A stretch of 39,741 bases of DNA from Wenzhouxiangellaceae bacterium (GTDB lineage Bacteria; Pseudomonadota; Gammaproteobacteria; Xanthomonadales; Wenzhouxiangellaceae). Positions within the stretch are counted from its first letter, which is position 1. The number at the start of each line of letters is the position of its first letter. This document shows, piece by piece, positions 20,091-27,772 of this stretch. The DNA is taken from contig JANQPN010000069.1 in assembly GCA_028289455.1 (NCBI GenBank), positions 1-39,741 on the forward strand. Reading direction: 5' to 3'. A program made the position numbers and the translations under genes. The notes below the pieces were generated by a model. That model was not told the DNA's origin, made no database searches, and saw only the letters and a list, made by a program, of their open reading frames with translations.

Positions 20091-21341
20091 TCAGGCGACC
20101 TGTTCGTTATCTAAGGAGTTACGCAGCCGGTCAAGCGCACGCTGCAGGCTGCGGCTTACTGGTGTCTGGTTGGATCTGTTTTGTTTGAGGCTATCGGCCA
20201 GAGATCTTGTTTCGTCTGCCAGCACTGCCTGGTTTAGCGATAACCCGAACGGCTTAAGAAAGCGGTTTAATTCGCTTTTCCGCTGGCGCAGTTCCTGTCG
20301 GGTTGTCTGGTAGGCATGTTCACACAGGCTGGTGCGGCTGGCATAGCTGAAGATGTTGGTGAAAAACATCGTATCGTCATTACGATTGGGTTCAATCAGC
20401 ATAATGGCGGAATTGGGGTAGCTGTCCTGATAACCGCCGATTCCGATTTGCATTCGGGATTGGATCATTGCCCGGAAAGTCTGTGACAGGACCAGTGTGA
20501 GGCCGCTGCGGCCTAGTCGATGATCATCCCCCAGCTCCGACAACAGTTCCTGATTGTCTTGATCCAGCGCGTTATACGGCACCAGCGGGTTGATGCCAAT
20601 CAGCAGGTCGATATCTTCCTTAAGCGCAACCGAAGCATGTAGGGTGCGGCGCAGAGCACCGTCGACATAGTCCACACCATTGATGGTTACCGGTGGATAC
20701 AGTCCCGGTAATGCCGAGCTGGCCTGTACAGCGCGTGAAATCGGTACATCATTGAGCTGATCGCTGCCAAATCGAACTGCAGCGCCGGTATCCAGCTCGA
20801 CCGCAATAATAAATAACTTGGTGGTTAAGTCGCGAAAATCATTGCTGCGCCCGGGTATGGACAGCACTTCCTGAATAAAGTCGTGCACTGTGCTGTTATT
20901 GAATACACCGGTGGGTAACAGCTGGCTGATGGCACTGAAGGACTCAGATACGCCAAAACCCAAAGGGTTTTTCAACCATTCCAGCAGTGCTTCTCCGGCC
21001 ACTTTGGGGATGCGCTGTACCTGCCTGAAGTATTCGCGGTACGCAGGTTTCAGGAATGCTTCCGGACGAAAGGAGTGCTCCGCATCTTTACGCCCCATGA
21101 ATATGCGGCACATCTGTCCGGTGGACATATGATTGGCCAGGCTGGCTGCCAGGAATGAGCCGGCACTGACGCCAACATAGGTATCCAGAGTATGCAGGGA
21201 CAAGCCATCAATGCTTTCATCCAGCGCCCGTAATGCACCCAGTTCATAAATGGCGCCCAGTGGACCACCGCCCGCCATGGCCAGACCGATACGCGGCTGT
21301 CTGACCGACCGTTTATGGGTAGCGTCCTGTAATTTGAGCAT
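20091..21341 (-). CDS. patatin-like phospholipase
   Basis: The 416-residue protein has the full patatin signature: oxyanion GGGPLG at 24-29, nucleophile GVSAG at 57-61 (Ser59) and the catalytic Asp in VDGALRR. There is no signal peptide, so it probably acts on the inner face of the membrane as a lipid acyl hydrolase. The C-terminal third is helical, Arg-rich and Gln-rich, and poorly conserved. It is the first gene of a two-gene operon with the amidohydrolase and is divergent from the peroxiredoxin gene. Confidence 0.92.
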   Translation of the reverse strand: MLKLQDATHKRSVRQPRIGLAMAGGGPLGAIYELGALRALDESIDGLSLHTLDTYVGVSAGSFLAASLANHMSTGQMCRIFMGRKDAEHSFRPEAFLKPAYREYFRQVQRIPKVAGEALLEWLKNPLGFGVSESFSAISQLLPTGVFNNSTVHDFIQEVLSIPGRSNDFRDLTTKLFIIAVELDTGAAVRFGSDQLNDVPISRAVQASSALPGLYPPVTINGVDYVDGALRRTLHASVALKEDIDLLIGINPLVPYNALDQDNQELLSELGDDHRLGRSGLTLVLSQTFRAMIQSRMQIGIGGYQDSYPNSAIMLIEPNRNDDTMFFTNIFSYASRTSLCEHAYQTTRQELRQRKSELNRFLKPFGLSLNQAVLADETRSLADSLKQNRSNQTPVSRSLQRALDRLRNSLDNEQVA

Positions 21342-21466
21342 ATTGATTAAAGATTACGATTGAGCATCACAAAAACTTCACGGTGCATCTTATACCAAAA
21401 CCATCCGGAAAAGGATCATAATGGTCTATTATTGAATGGGTTCCAGTAGAGCTTTGAGGTGTAATG

Positions 21467-21919
21467 ATGGCTTTAAAAACAGGTGATCCAGCATCTTTAT
21501 TTACACTGCCTGATGAGAACGGGCAGCCATTCAGCCTACAGCAGCAGCTTGGCACAAGGTTATTGCTGGTATTTTATCCGGGTGATAATACACCGGTATG
21601 CACCCGGCAGCTGTGCGATTACCGCGATGGTATCGAGGCTTTTGCCGGCATGAACGTCAAGGTTATCGGCATCAGTAGTGATGATGCAGACAGTCACCGT
21701 CGATTCAAAGCCAAGCATGAACTACCGTTTACCTTATTGACCGATAGCGATCTGTCGGTGGCTGCTGAATACGGTTGCAAGTCAATGCTGGGAATGCGGC
21801 GGGGGTTATTCCTGGTGGATACAGAAGGGGTTGTCCGATATCTGCATGTTGAGAGTCTGGCCGTTTTCCGTCGTCAGCGGGAGGAAGTACTGGCGGCTAT
21901 TCAAAGTCTGGATAAGTGA
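21467..21919 (+). CDS. PrxQ/BCP-type peroxiredoxin
   Basis: This is a roughly 150-residue thiol peroxidase. Of two adjacent ATGs I prefer 21467, which lies 6 bases after GAGGT. FYPGDNTPVCTRQLCDYRD carries the peroxidatic cysteine (Cys45 from this start) and a second cysteine five residues later, the PrxQ/BCP arrangement where that cysteine resolves the sulfenic acid. It reduces hydrogen and lipid peroxides, probably with thioredoxin. There is no signal peptide. It converges on the PHA-system gene with a 17-base gap. Confidence 0.93.
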   Translation: MALKTGDPASLFTLPDENGQPFSLQQQLGTRLLLVFYPGDNTPVCTRQLCDYRDGIEAFAGMNVKVIGISSDDADSHRRFKAKHELPFTLLTDSDLSVAAEYGCKSMLGMRRGLFLVDTEGVVRYLHVESLAVFRRQREEVLAAIQSLDK

Positions 21920-21936
21920 TACCCCACCTCCGGCGG

Positions 21937-22212
21937 TTAATCGAAGTGTTTACCCAGCACTGAGTGAATTTCATTTTCAATCAGGCCGCGCATGGCTGCC
22001 AGCAGCCAGCCCAGTTTTACATGAATGTCTATGCTGTCCGTGGTGACATCGATGTGCCCGGAAACTCCGGTTCGGCTGAAATGCAATGTATTGTCTTCCC
22101 AGTGGTGGTCCAGGCTGTGTTCGTGCGCTAGCTCATGCGCCAAATCTTCTGCTACAGCTCTAGCCTGTTCCAGGTTTAAGCTGTGACTGTGACTGATATC
22201 AATGTTGCTCAT
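21937..22212 (-). CDS. polyhydroxyalkanoate-system family protein
   Basis: The 91-residue protein starts at ATG 22212; a TTG three codons earlier is less likely. MSNIDISHSHSLNLEQARA and the C-terminal KLGWLLAAMRGLIENEI match the PHA granule-region family (putative polyhydroxyalkanoic acid system protein), small His-rich proteins with a SRPBCC-like or ferredoxin-like pattern. The role is not established and no PHA synthase is nearby. The N-terminal half is unusually rich in histidine (about 9 of the first 40). Confidence 0.8.
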   Translation of the reverse strand: MSNIDISHSHSLNLEQARAVAEDLAHELAHEHSLDHHWEDNTLHFSRTGVSGHIDVTTDSIDIHVKLGWLLAAMRGLIENEIHSVLGKHFD

Positions 22213-22337
22213 AAAACTCAATAGTGGTGTGGTGTATGAAAAAACGACTTTATAAAGTAGCCTTTTGGGTGCATATGGTTACATAATAAGCACTAGTAGC
22301 AACAAGATAGAGTCTGCAGGCGTATCTCTAGGTAAAC

Positions 22338-23036
22338 ATGATTGTAGGAATTTTAGAAGACGACCCGGATCAGTCGCAAGTCATTTCTGACTGGCTGACT
22401 CAGGCGGGTAATACATGCCATGTGTATGCCGATGGTACTCAATTGCTGCGTGGGCTTAAGTCACAGGGGTTTGAGTTGCTGCTGCTGGACTGGCAGGTGC
22501 CTGGAATGGACGGCATTGAGGTGCTGAACTGGGTGCGCAGCAACCTCAGCTGGTCAATACCGGTTATCTTTACTACTGTGCTCGATCAGGAGCAGGAAAT
22601 TGTGGCTGCTTTACAGGCAGGTGCAGATGATTATCTGATCAAGCCTTTGTCCAGACCGATTCTGCTTGCCAGAATGCAAGCGGTTGCCAGGCGCAGCGGA
22701 TTGGAAGCGATTCCCGCCCAGGGCAATCTGGAAATTGGCAGATATGAGTTTGATCGCAAAACCGGGCTTTGCCGCCGCAGTGGTGAAGTGATTGAATTGA
22801 CCAAGCGGGAGTTTGATCTGGCGATGTTTTTTTTCAGCAACATCGGACGGATATTATCACGTGAGCTGCTGCTGCAGCATGTCTGGCAACTTTCCGGGGA
22901 TATGCAGACACGCACAGTGGATACACATGTCAGCCGGTTACGGGGGAAACTGGGATTGCGTGCTGAAAACGGCTGGAATCTTAGTGCTGTATATCACTAT
23001 GGCTACCGGTTGGAACAGACTGCCGGCGCACAATAA
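22338..23036 (+). CDS. OmpR/PhoB-family response regulator
   Basis: In this 232-residue protein the receiver domain spans 1-118, with acidic pocket Glu7/Asp8/Asp9, phospho-acceptor Asp51 (LLLLDWQVPGMDG), Thr80 and Lys102 (YLIKP). A winged-helix domain follows at about 130-228 with the usual TVDTHVSRLRGKL recognition helix. It therefore binds DNA as a phosphorylation-dependent dimer. It is the first gene of the six-gene GTPase/phosphorelay cluster, 46 bases before the coiled-coil gene. The expected phosphodonor is the hybrid kinase and HPt encoded downstream. It may also regulate its own operon. Confidence 0.95.
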   Translation: MIVGILEDDPDQSQVISDWLTQAGNTCHVYADGTQLLRGLKSQGFELLLLDWQVPGMDGIEVLNWVRSNLSWSIPVIFTTVLDQEQEIVAALQAGADDYLIKPLSRPILLARMQAVARRSGLEAIPAQGNLEIGRYEFDRKTGLCRRSGEVIELTKREFDLAMFFFSNIGRILSRELLLQHVWQLSGDMQTRTVDTHVSRLRGKLGLRAENGWNLSAVYHYGYRLEQTAGAQ

Positions 23037-23082
23037 ACTTACCCCGTCACATATACCTGATATTCCGGATGGTCTTTGATTT

Positions 23083-23544
23083 ATGGCTAAAAAAGCAACA
23101 ACTGTAAAAGAATCAAACAGTTCCAACAGCAAACCTGAAGTTCCTGATGGCAGTATCGATCAGGTACGGGAGCTGTTGTTTGGTGATCAGGCCCGCCGTG
23201 TGGAAGGGCGCATTGAGCAATTGGAAAACCGCATTTCTGAATTGCATGATGAACTGGATAAGCGATTGCAGAGCTTCAGTCATGATGCTTCTGAAGAGTC
23301 CCAGGGTTTACGGATGCAACTGCGTGATTTCCGCCATGACTCGGAAAACCGGCTTGCTGAGTTGGAAAATGAATGGAGCAGTCAATTAAATGACTTGAGC
23401 AAATCATTTACCGGGGATCTGAAACTGGCCCAGCAAAAGCTGCACACTGCTCATCAGACCCTGGACAAGGATAAGCTTGGACGCGTCCAGTTGGCTGAGC
23501 TGTTGAATAACCTTGCTGCGCAATTGGTACAAGAGCCGGAATAA
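23083..23544 (+). CDS. small coiled-coil protein of the GTPase/phosphorelay cluster
   Basis: The 153-residue soluble protein has no signal peptide, transmembrane segment or cysteine. After a low-complexity Ser/Lys start, residues about 24-140 are strongly heptad-like (RIEQLENRISELHDELDKRL and similar). The opening IDQVRELLFGDQARRVEG resembles the start of the next protein (LDQLRKLLLEKERSRLEA), so the two may share a docking helix. I do not recognise a named family. The position between the regulator and the membrane/GTPase genes suggests a scaffold or partner of the GTPase module. The gap to the next gene is 33 bases. Confidence 0.75.
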   Translation: MAKKATTVKESNSSNSKPEVPDGSIDQVRELLFGDQARRVEGRIEQLENRISELHDELDKRLQSFSHDASEESQGLRMQLRDFRHDSENRLAELENEWSSQLNDLSKSFTGDLKLAQQKLHTAHQTLDKDKLGRVQLAELLNNLAAQLVQEPE

Positions 23545-23577
23545 TGACAGGTATTTAGGCATAAGCGGGTAACCACT

Positions 23578-25464
23578 TTGGCTGACTTAGACCAACTGCG
23601 CAAATTATTGCTTGAGAAAGAGCGGTCGCGACTGGAAGCCATAGAAGATCAGCTTGGTGACCGGGAACGTCGTACAGCCGAGCTGAGTGAAATTCTACCG
23701 GACAGTATCGACCGGCTAAAACAGGATCAGCGTCTGCAGAACAGCTTGGATCAACCACTGACACGTGGAATCCAGACTATTATCAGCCGTAACCCGAAAG
23801 CATTTGCCGGGATGTTCTATCCGGTGCTCGGTCCCGCAATTCGCAGAGCGGTAGCAGAAGCATTAAAAGGGTTGCTGGAGAATATCAACCGCACCATGGA
23901 ATATGGCTTCAGTATCCGCAGCTGGCGCTGGCGGATAGAGTCCTGGAGAACCGGTGTACCTTTTAACCAGATCGTCCTCAAGCACACATTGGCCTACAGC
24001 GTTGATGAAGTATTCCTGATTCAACGACACAGTGGTCATCTGATTGCACGGGTAGCACGGGAACCCACAGCAGTGCTGGATAAGGATGCTATGGCCGCAT
24101 TGCTGACAGCCATTCAGCATTTTATCCAGGAATCATTCGACTATGATGATGATCATCCGGTACGCAGCATAGAAGTCAGCGAGCAGACACTGTGGATTAT
24201 TCCCGGTGTCGAGGCTGTTCTGGTTGCGGTCATTCAGGGCACAGTAGGCCGTGAGGCTAGGCAGCTGCTGCAGGAGCAGCTGGAATTGCTGCACTTGCAA
24301 CATGAGCAGGCGTTGCAGGATATTGACCTGAGCCGCTCCAGGCAGCAGGAAATTGAGCATACATTAAGGAATTGCCTGTTGCGGAAAGAGCTGGCTGAAG
24401 CCAGCAAAAACAGCCTGAAAACCATGTTGATCCGTCTGGCTGTGCTTGTGGTTATACTGCTTGGCGTAGTCGGTTGGCTTGCATGGCGGTGGTGGTCATT
24501 GGACAGCATTCGAGATCAACTGACTGCCGGACTGGATCAACAGCCGGGTTGGATCGTGCTGGATGATTCCCTGGGTAGAAATCAGGTGCAAATCCGCGCC
24601 TTGCGTGATCCTTATGCTATTTCTACGGCTGAGCTGCTTGCACAGCACAATATTGATAGCCGTTACGTAAACTTCGAAGTTCAGGCGTACCAGTCTCTGG
24701 ACCCGGCTCTGACCCTGCAACGCTTATCAGATGCCATTGGTGTTGAGCAGCAGTATCTTCAGTTACAAGCACCCGACAGCCTTGACCCGGGACTTACGGA
24801 GTCGACGCTGCTGACAGTCTCCAGACCGGTCAAGCGGAGTGCCTGGCTAGATCTGATAAGCCTGTCGCGGACTTTTGGCATTCAAATCGACAATGCGCCC
24901 AACCTGGATATAGGTTACCTGATGCGAATTCTGGCTGTGCCTGATGAGGTCCAACTGTATTGGCGAGGGGACGTGCTGGTAGTTGAAGGCAAGGTTGATC
25001 CGGACTGGAGGGACAGGCTTCCGGGCAGGCTGGTTGAATTTGGCATTGATGCAATAGTTGACGATTTGTCTGCATCAACATACGAACATCGTGTCAGCCT
25101 GTTCAGACAACGATGGGGTGATTACTTATTGGGCTTCAGCAGCGACGATTCGCTTACCTGGGAAGGTGAGACTTCTTTGCGGAGTTTTATCAATGAAGCA
25201 TCGCTGATTCGTTTGGAGTCACCGTCCGGCCGGATACCTTACAAAGTCATTTTGAGCGGACTGACCGATGGCGAGTTTGATGCTCAAGTTAATATCAGCC
25301 TGCGCATGGCCAGGGCACAATTCATCCGGCAGCAACTGCTGGAATCCGGTTTTGCACAGGATGGTGTTGAAATTGAGCCGGTTATCACGCACCTGGAAGA
25401 AAATAATATCAGGGCGGTGCGTATCACACTTGAGAGTACTGATTCCGGCTCAGATGAATCCTGA
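23578..25464 (+). CDS. trans-membrane protein with cytoplasmic roadblock/longin-like region and periplasmic OmpA-like domain
   Basis: The start is TTG 23578, because an in-frame stop lies shortly upstream and the next ATG comes 79 codons later. Residues 1-60 are helical. 140-240 (VDEVFLIQRHSGHLIARVA ... LWIIPGVEAVLVAVIQG) have the strand-helix-strand pattern of roadblock/longin domains. 240-282 is coiled coil and 284-306 is a single membrane helix. The periplasmic part ends in an OmpA-like domain at about 520-620. There Asp564 (GLTD) and Arg579 (ARA) are 15 apart, the spacing of the peptidoglycan-binding pair in OmpA domains. Roadblock proteins such as MglB are partners or GAPs of small GTPases, and a Ras-like GTPase is encoded next, 21 bases on. 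The roadblock call is pattern-based. Confidence 0.75.
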   Translation: MADLDQLRKLLLEKERSRLEAIEDQLGDRERRTAELSEILPDSIDRLKQDQRLQNSLDQPLTRGIQTIISRNPKAFAGMFYPVLGPAIRRAVAEALKGLLENINRTMEYGFSIRSWRWRIESWRTGVPFNQIVLKHTLAYSVDEVFLIQRHSGHLIARVAREPTAVLDKDAMAALLTAIQHFIQESFDYDDDHPVRSIEVSEQTLWIIPGVEAVLVAVIQGTVGREARQLLQEQLELLHLQHEQALQDIDLSRSRQQEIEHTLRNCLLRKELAEASKNSLKTMLIRLAVLVVILLGVVGWLAWRWWSLDSIRDQLTAGLDQQPGWIVLDDSLGRNQVQIRALRDPYAISTAELLAQHNIDSRYVNFEVQAYQSLDPALTLQRLSDAIGVEQQYLQLQAPDSLDPGLTESTLLTVSRPVKRSAWLDLISLSRTFGIQIDNAPNLDIGYLMRILAVPDEVQLYWRGDVLVVEGKVDPDWRDRLPGRLVEFGIDAIVDDLSASTYEHRVSLFRQRWGDYLLGFSSDDSLTWEGETSLRSFINEASLIRLESPSGRIPYKVILSGLTDGEFDAQVNISLRMARAQFIRQQLLESGFAQDGVEIEPVITHLEENNIRAVRITLESTDSGSDES

Positions 25465-25485
25465 CGCTTTTGAAAATCCGGGATT

Positions 25486-25992
25486 ATGACTGAGCTGATT
25501 AGAAAAGTGTGTTTGCTGGGAAGTTTTGCGGTTGGCAAGACCAGTTTATGCCAGCGGTTTGTCAACAATGTTTTCGAACACGATTATAAGTCAACAGTCG
25601 GTGTCAATATTGTAACCAAACAGCTCAGTGTCAATGCGCAAAAGATAAAACTGGTTATATGGGATATGGCTGGTGAACTGGCGAACCCCGATGGCCTCAA
25701 GAGCTACTTAATGGGCTGCCAGGGGTGTGTGCTGGTTGCAGATGGCACACGTGCGGAAACCCTGAGTACCGTGGATGAACTGCACAGTCACCTGCAACTG
25801 CAAAATCCTGATATCAAGACTGTCTGCCTGATCAACAAAGCCGACTTGGAGTCACACTGGGAAACGCCACCTGAGTGGTTAATGAAGCGGCGGGAACTTG
25901 GCTGGATAGTACAGCGCAGCAGCGCTTTGACAGGTTCAGGTGTTGAAGCCGGTTTTGCAGAATTAGCTGTAAAGATGCTGGGCCATAAATGA
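25486..25992 (+). CDS. Ras-superfamily small GTPase
   Basis: This 168-residue protein consists of a GTPase domain only. G1 is GSFAVGKTS (12-20), G2 is Thr37 in STVGVNI, G3 is WDMAGE (59-64), G4 is NKAD (117-120) and G5 is SSALTG (145-150). The WDxAG form and length are closest to Rab/Ras-like proteins, not to Era/Obg translation GTPases. The residue matching the catalytic Gln61 of Ras is Glu64, so intrinsic hydrolysis may be slow and depend on a partner. There is no C-terminal lipidation cysteine, so membrane recruitment would need a partner such as the preceding membrane protein. The stop overlaps the kinase start as ATGA (25989-25992). Confidence 0.9.
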   Translation: MTELIRKVCLLGSFAVGKTSLCQRFVNNVFEHDYKSTVGVNIVTKQLSVNAQKIKLVIWDMAGELANPDGLKSYLMGCQGCVLVADGTRAETLSTVDELHSHLQLQNPDIKTVCLINKADLESHWETPPEWLMKRRELGWIVQRSSALTGSGVEAGFAELAVKMLGHK

Positions 25993-27497
25993 CCACTGAA
26001 ATCCCGAGAGATGCTCTGCTGGAGCGCAGCTTTGCAGAGTTGACCGGATCAACTGAAGGTCAGGCGGTATTGCTGCTGCAATCAGATGGTGCATTTATTG
26101 CGGGTAAAGGTGATTTAGCCGATTTTGCACTTCAGCATTTGCAGCAGGGAGATGATGTCAGGGAATTTGTTCCGCTGCTTTATCAGGCTGAAGCTATTGA
26201 GGAACAGACCATAGCCTATGTGCATTTACCAGCGGGTATTGTTGCTGACATCTCAATTTACCGGAAATGCGGAAAAATAATATTGCACCTGGTGGACACC
26301 GGCGAGCGCCATCAGGCATTACAGCAGCAACAGCAAAAAGCCAATGAACTTGCTTTGCTGCAGCGGGAGCAGGCAGTAACGCTGACTAATCTGCACCAGG
26401 CTCATCAACAGCTGCAGACCCAGCGGGATGAACTGGATAGATTGTATTCAGCCCAGCAGAACTATTTGAACAGCTTATCCCATGAAGTGCGCAATCCACT
26501 GCAGGCGATGCTGGCAACATTGGACTCTGCTGAGTCATTAGATGTTGAGTCGAGCGCCCGATTGTTGCGTTCGACCCAACAGTTACTCATTCTGGTGGAG
26601 AACCTGCTCGTTCAGGGTCAGTCGGCTGAGTCAGCTGTTGCCGAGGTGGGTCAGAGCGTTAACCTGACTGAACTGGTCAGCGATTGCGTGCAGCTGCTGC
26701 TACCCTCGGCGTCCGGCAAAGGCCTTACACTGGAATGCCATATCGCTGCTGAACTGCATTCCGCCAGACTTTTGCTGGATGGTTACCGCGTACGGCAGAT
26801 ACTGTTTAACCTTATCGGCAATGCCATTCGGTATACAAAATCAGGCGGCATCCAGGTATCAGTTGAAAAAAACAATGATCAGCTGCTGCTAAAGGTGACA
26901 GATACCGGCCCTGGAATTGAGGCTGATGAGCAGGCAGGCATATTTAATGCTTACCAGCGCGGCCGCCAGGAGAATTACGTGCATGGAGCAGGGCTGGGCT
27001 TAACCATCAGCCGTGAGCTGGCGCAGGCTATGGGTGGGGATTTGCTGCTGGAGTCTGAGCCCGGCAAGGGCAGCCGTTTTATCTTAAAGCTTCCTGCAAC
27101 GCTGATGGAATACAGCCATCAGGATAGTACTGATGATGGCCATAGCGAGCATCTGGCGAAAATACCTGGGCGCGCATTGTTGGTGGATGATGATATTGAC
27201 TGGCGGGCAGCAGTTTCAGTCTGGTTGGAAGAGTGGGGAATACAGGCTGCCTATTGTGCTGATCTGGCTGGCCTGAAGCAGGCAATGGATGATAACGGCG
27301 CCCCAGACTGGCTATTGCTTGACCGTCAATTGCCCGACGGATATGGAGAAAGCATGATTGCTGAGGTAATGAAGAAATGGCCAGCCTGCAGTATTCTTAT
27401 GTTGTCTGGAGAAGTCATTGAATGTCCAACAGTCAGTGTACTGCAAAAGCCGGTATCCAGGCGGGCTCTGCACCGGGCGATGTCAGCAGAACGATGA
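25989..27497 (+). CDS. soluble hybrid histidine kinase with C-terminal receiver
   Basis: The 502-residue protein has no membrane helix. An N-terminal PAS-like sensor region (about 20-105) is followed by a Gln-rich coiled coil (108-158). The HisKA motif SHEVRNP has His165. The ATPase boxes are Asn278 (N), DTGPGI 305-310 (G1) and GAGLGL 333-338 (G2). The C-terminal receiver (395-500) has Asp445 and Lys487. The missing membrane anchor suggests it senses something inside the cell, perhaps the state of the GTPase encoded just before it. A kinase-receiver plus separate HPt is the standard layout of a four-step phosphorelay, and the HPt gene follows with an ATGA overlap. Confidence 0.94.
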   Translation: MTTEIPRDALLERSFAELTGSTEGQAVLLLQSDGAFIAGKGDLADFALQHLQQGDDVREFVPLLYQAEAIEEQTIAYVHLPAGIVADISIYRKCGKIILHLVDTGERHQALQQQQQKANELALLQREQAVTLTNLHQAHQQLQTQRDELDRLYSAQQNYLNSLSHEVRNPLQAMLATLDSAESLDVESSARLLRSTQQLLILVENLLVQGQSAESAVAEVGQSVNLTELVSDCVQLLLPSASGKGLTLECHIAAELHSARLLLDGYRVRQILFNLIGNAIRYTKSGGIQVSVEKNNDQLLLKVTDTGPGIEADEQAGIFNAYQRGRQENYVHGAGLGLTISRELAQAMGGDLLLESEPGKGSRFILKLPATLMEYSHQDSTDDGHSEHLAKIPGRALLVDDDIDWRAAVSVWLEEWGIQAAYCADLAGLKQAMDDNGAPDWLLLDRQLPDGYGESMIAEVMKKWPACSILMLSGEVIECPTVSVLQKPVSRRALHRAMSAER

Positions 27498-27772
27498 CAG
27501 CATCAGGTTACCAGCAACGGCTGTACAGCCGGATGATCGATATGCAGCATAGCTGGCAGCAGTGGCTGGATGGGTATGCTGATGGCCGCGAGCAATTAAT
27601 TATTAATGCTCACCAGTTAAGCGGGTCGGCTGCGTTATATGGATATCCCGAGCTCGGCGAAACCGCCAACCACCTGCATGCATTGCTTAAGCGGGAAGCG
27701 GTTTTTACCGAAGTGAAAACTGCCTGGCTGCAACTGCAGAGAATGTTAGGAGATATTGCTGTAGAGCACTGA
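27494..27772 (+). CDS. histidine phosphotransfer (HPt) protein
   Basis: The 92-residue protein starts at ATG 27494, overlapping the kinase stop as ATGA, so translation is coupled. NAHQLSGSAALYGYPELGE (38-56) is the HPt helix motif, with phospho-acceptor His40 in HxLxGSA. It should carry phosphate from the kinase receiver Asp445 to the response regulator Asp51 encoded at the front of the cluster. The last 27 bases overlap, in opposite orientation, the 3' end of the glycosyltransferase gene. Confidence 0.88.
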   Translation: MTASGYQQRLYSRMIDMQHSWQQWLDGYADGREQLIINAHQLSGSAALYGYPELGETANHLHALLKREAVFTEVKTAWLQLQRMLGDIAVEH

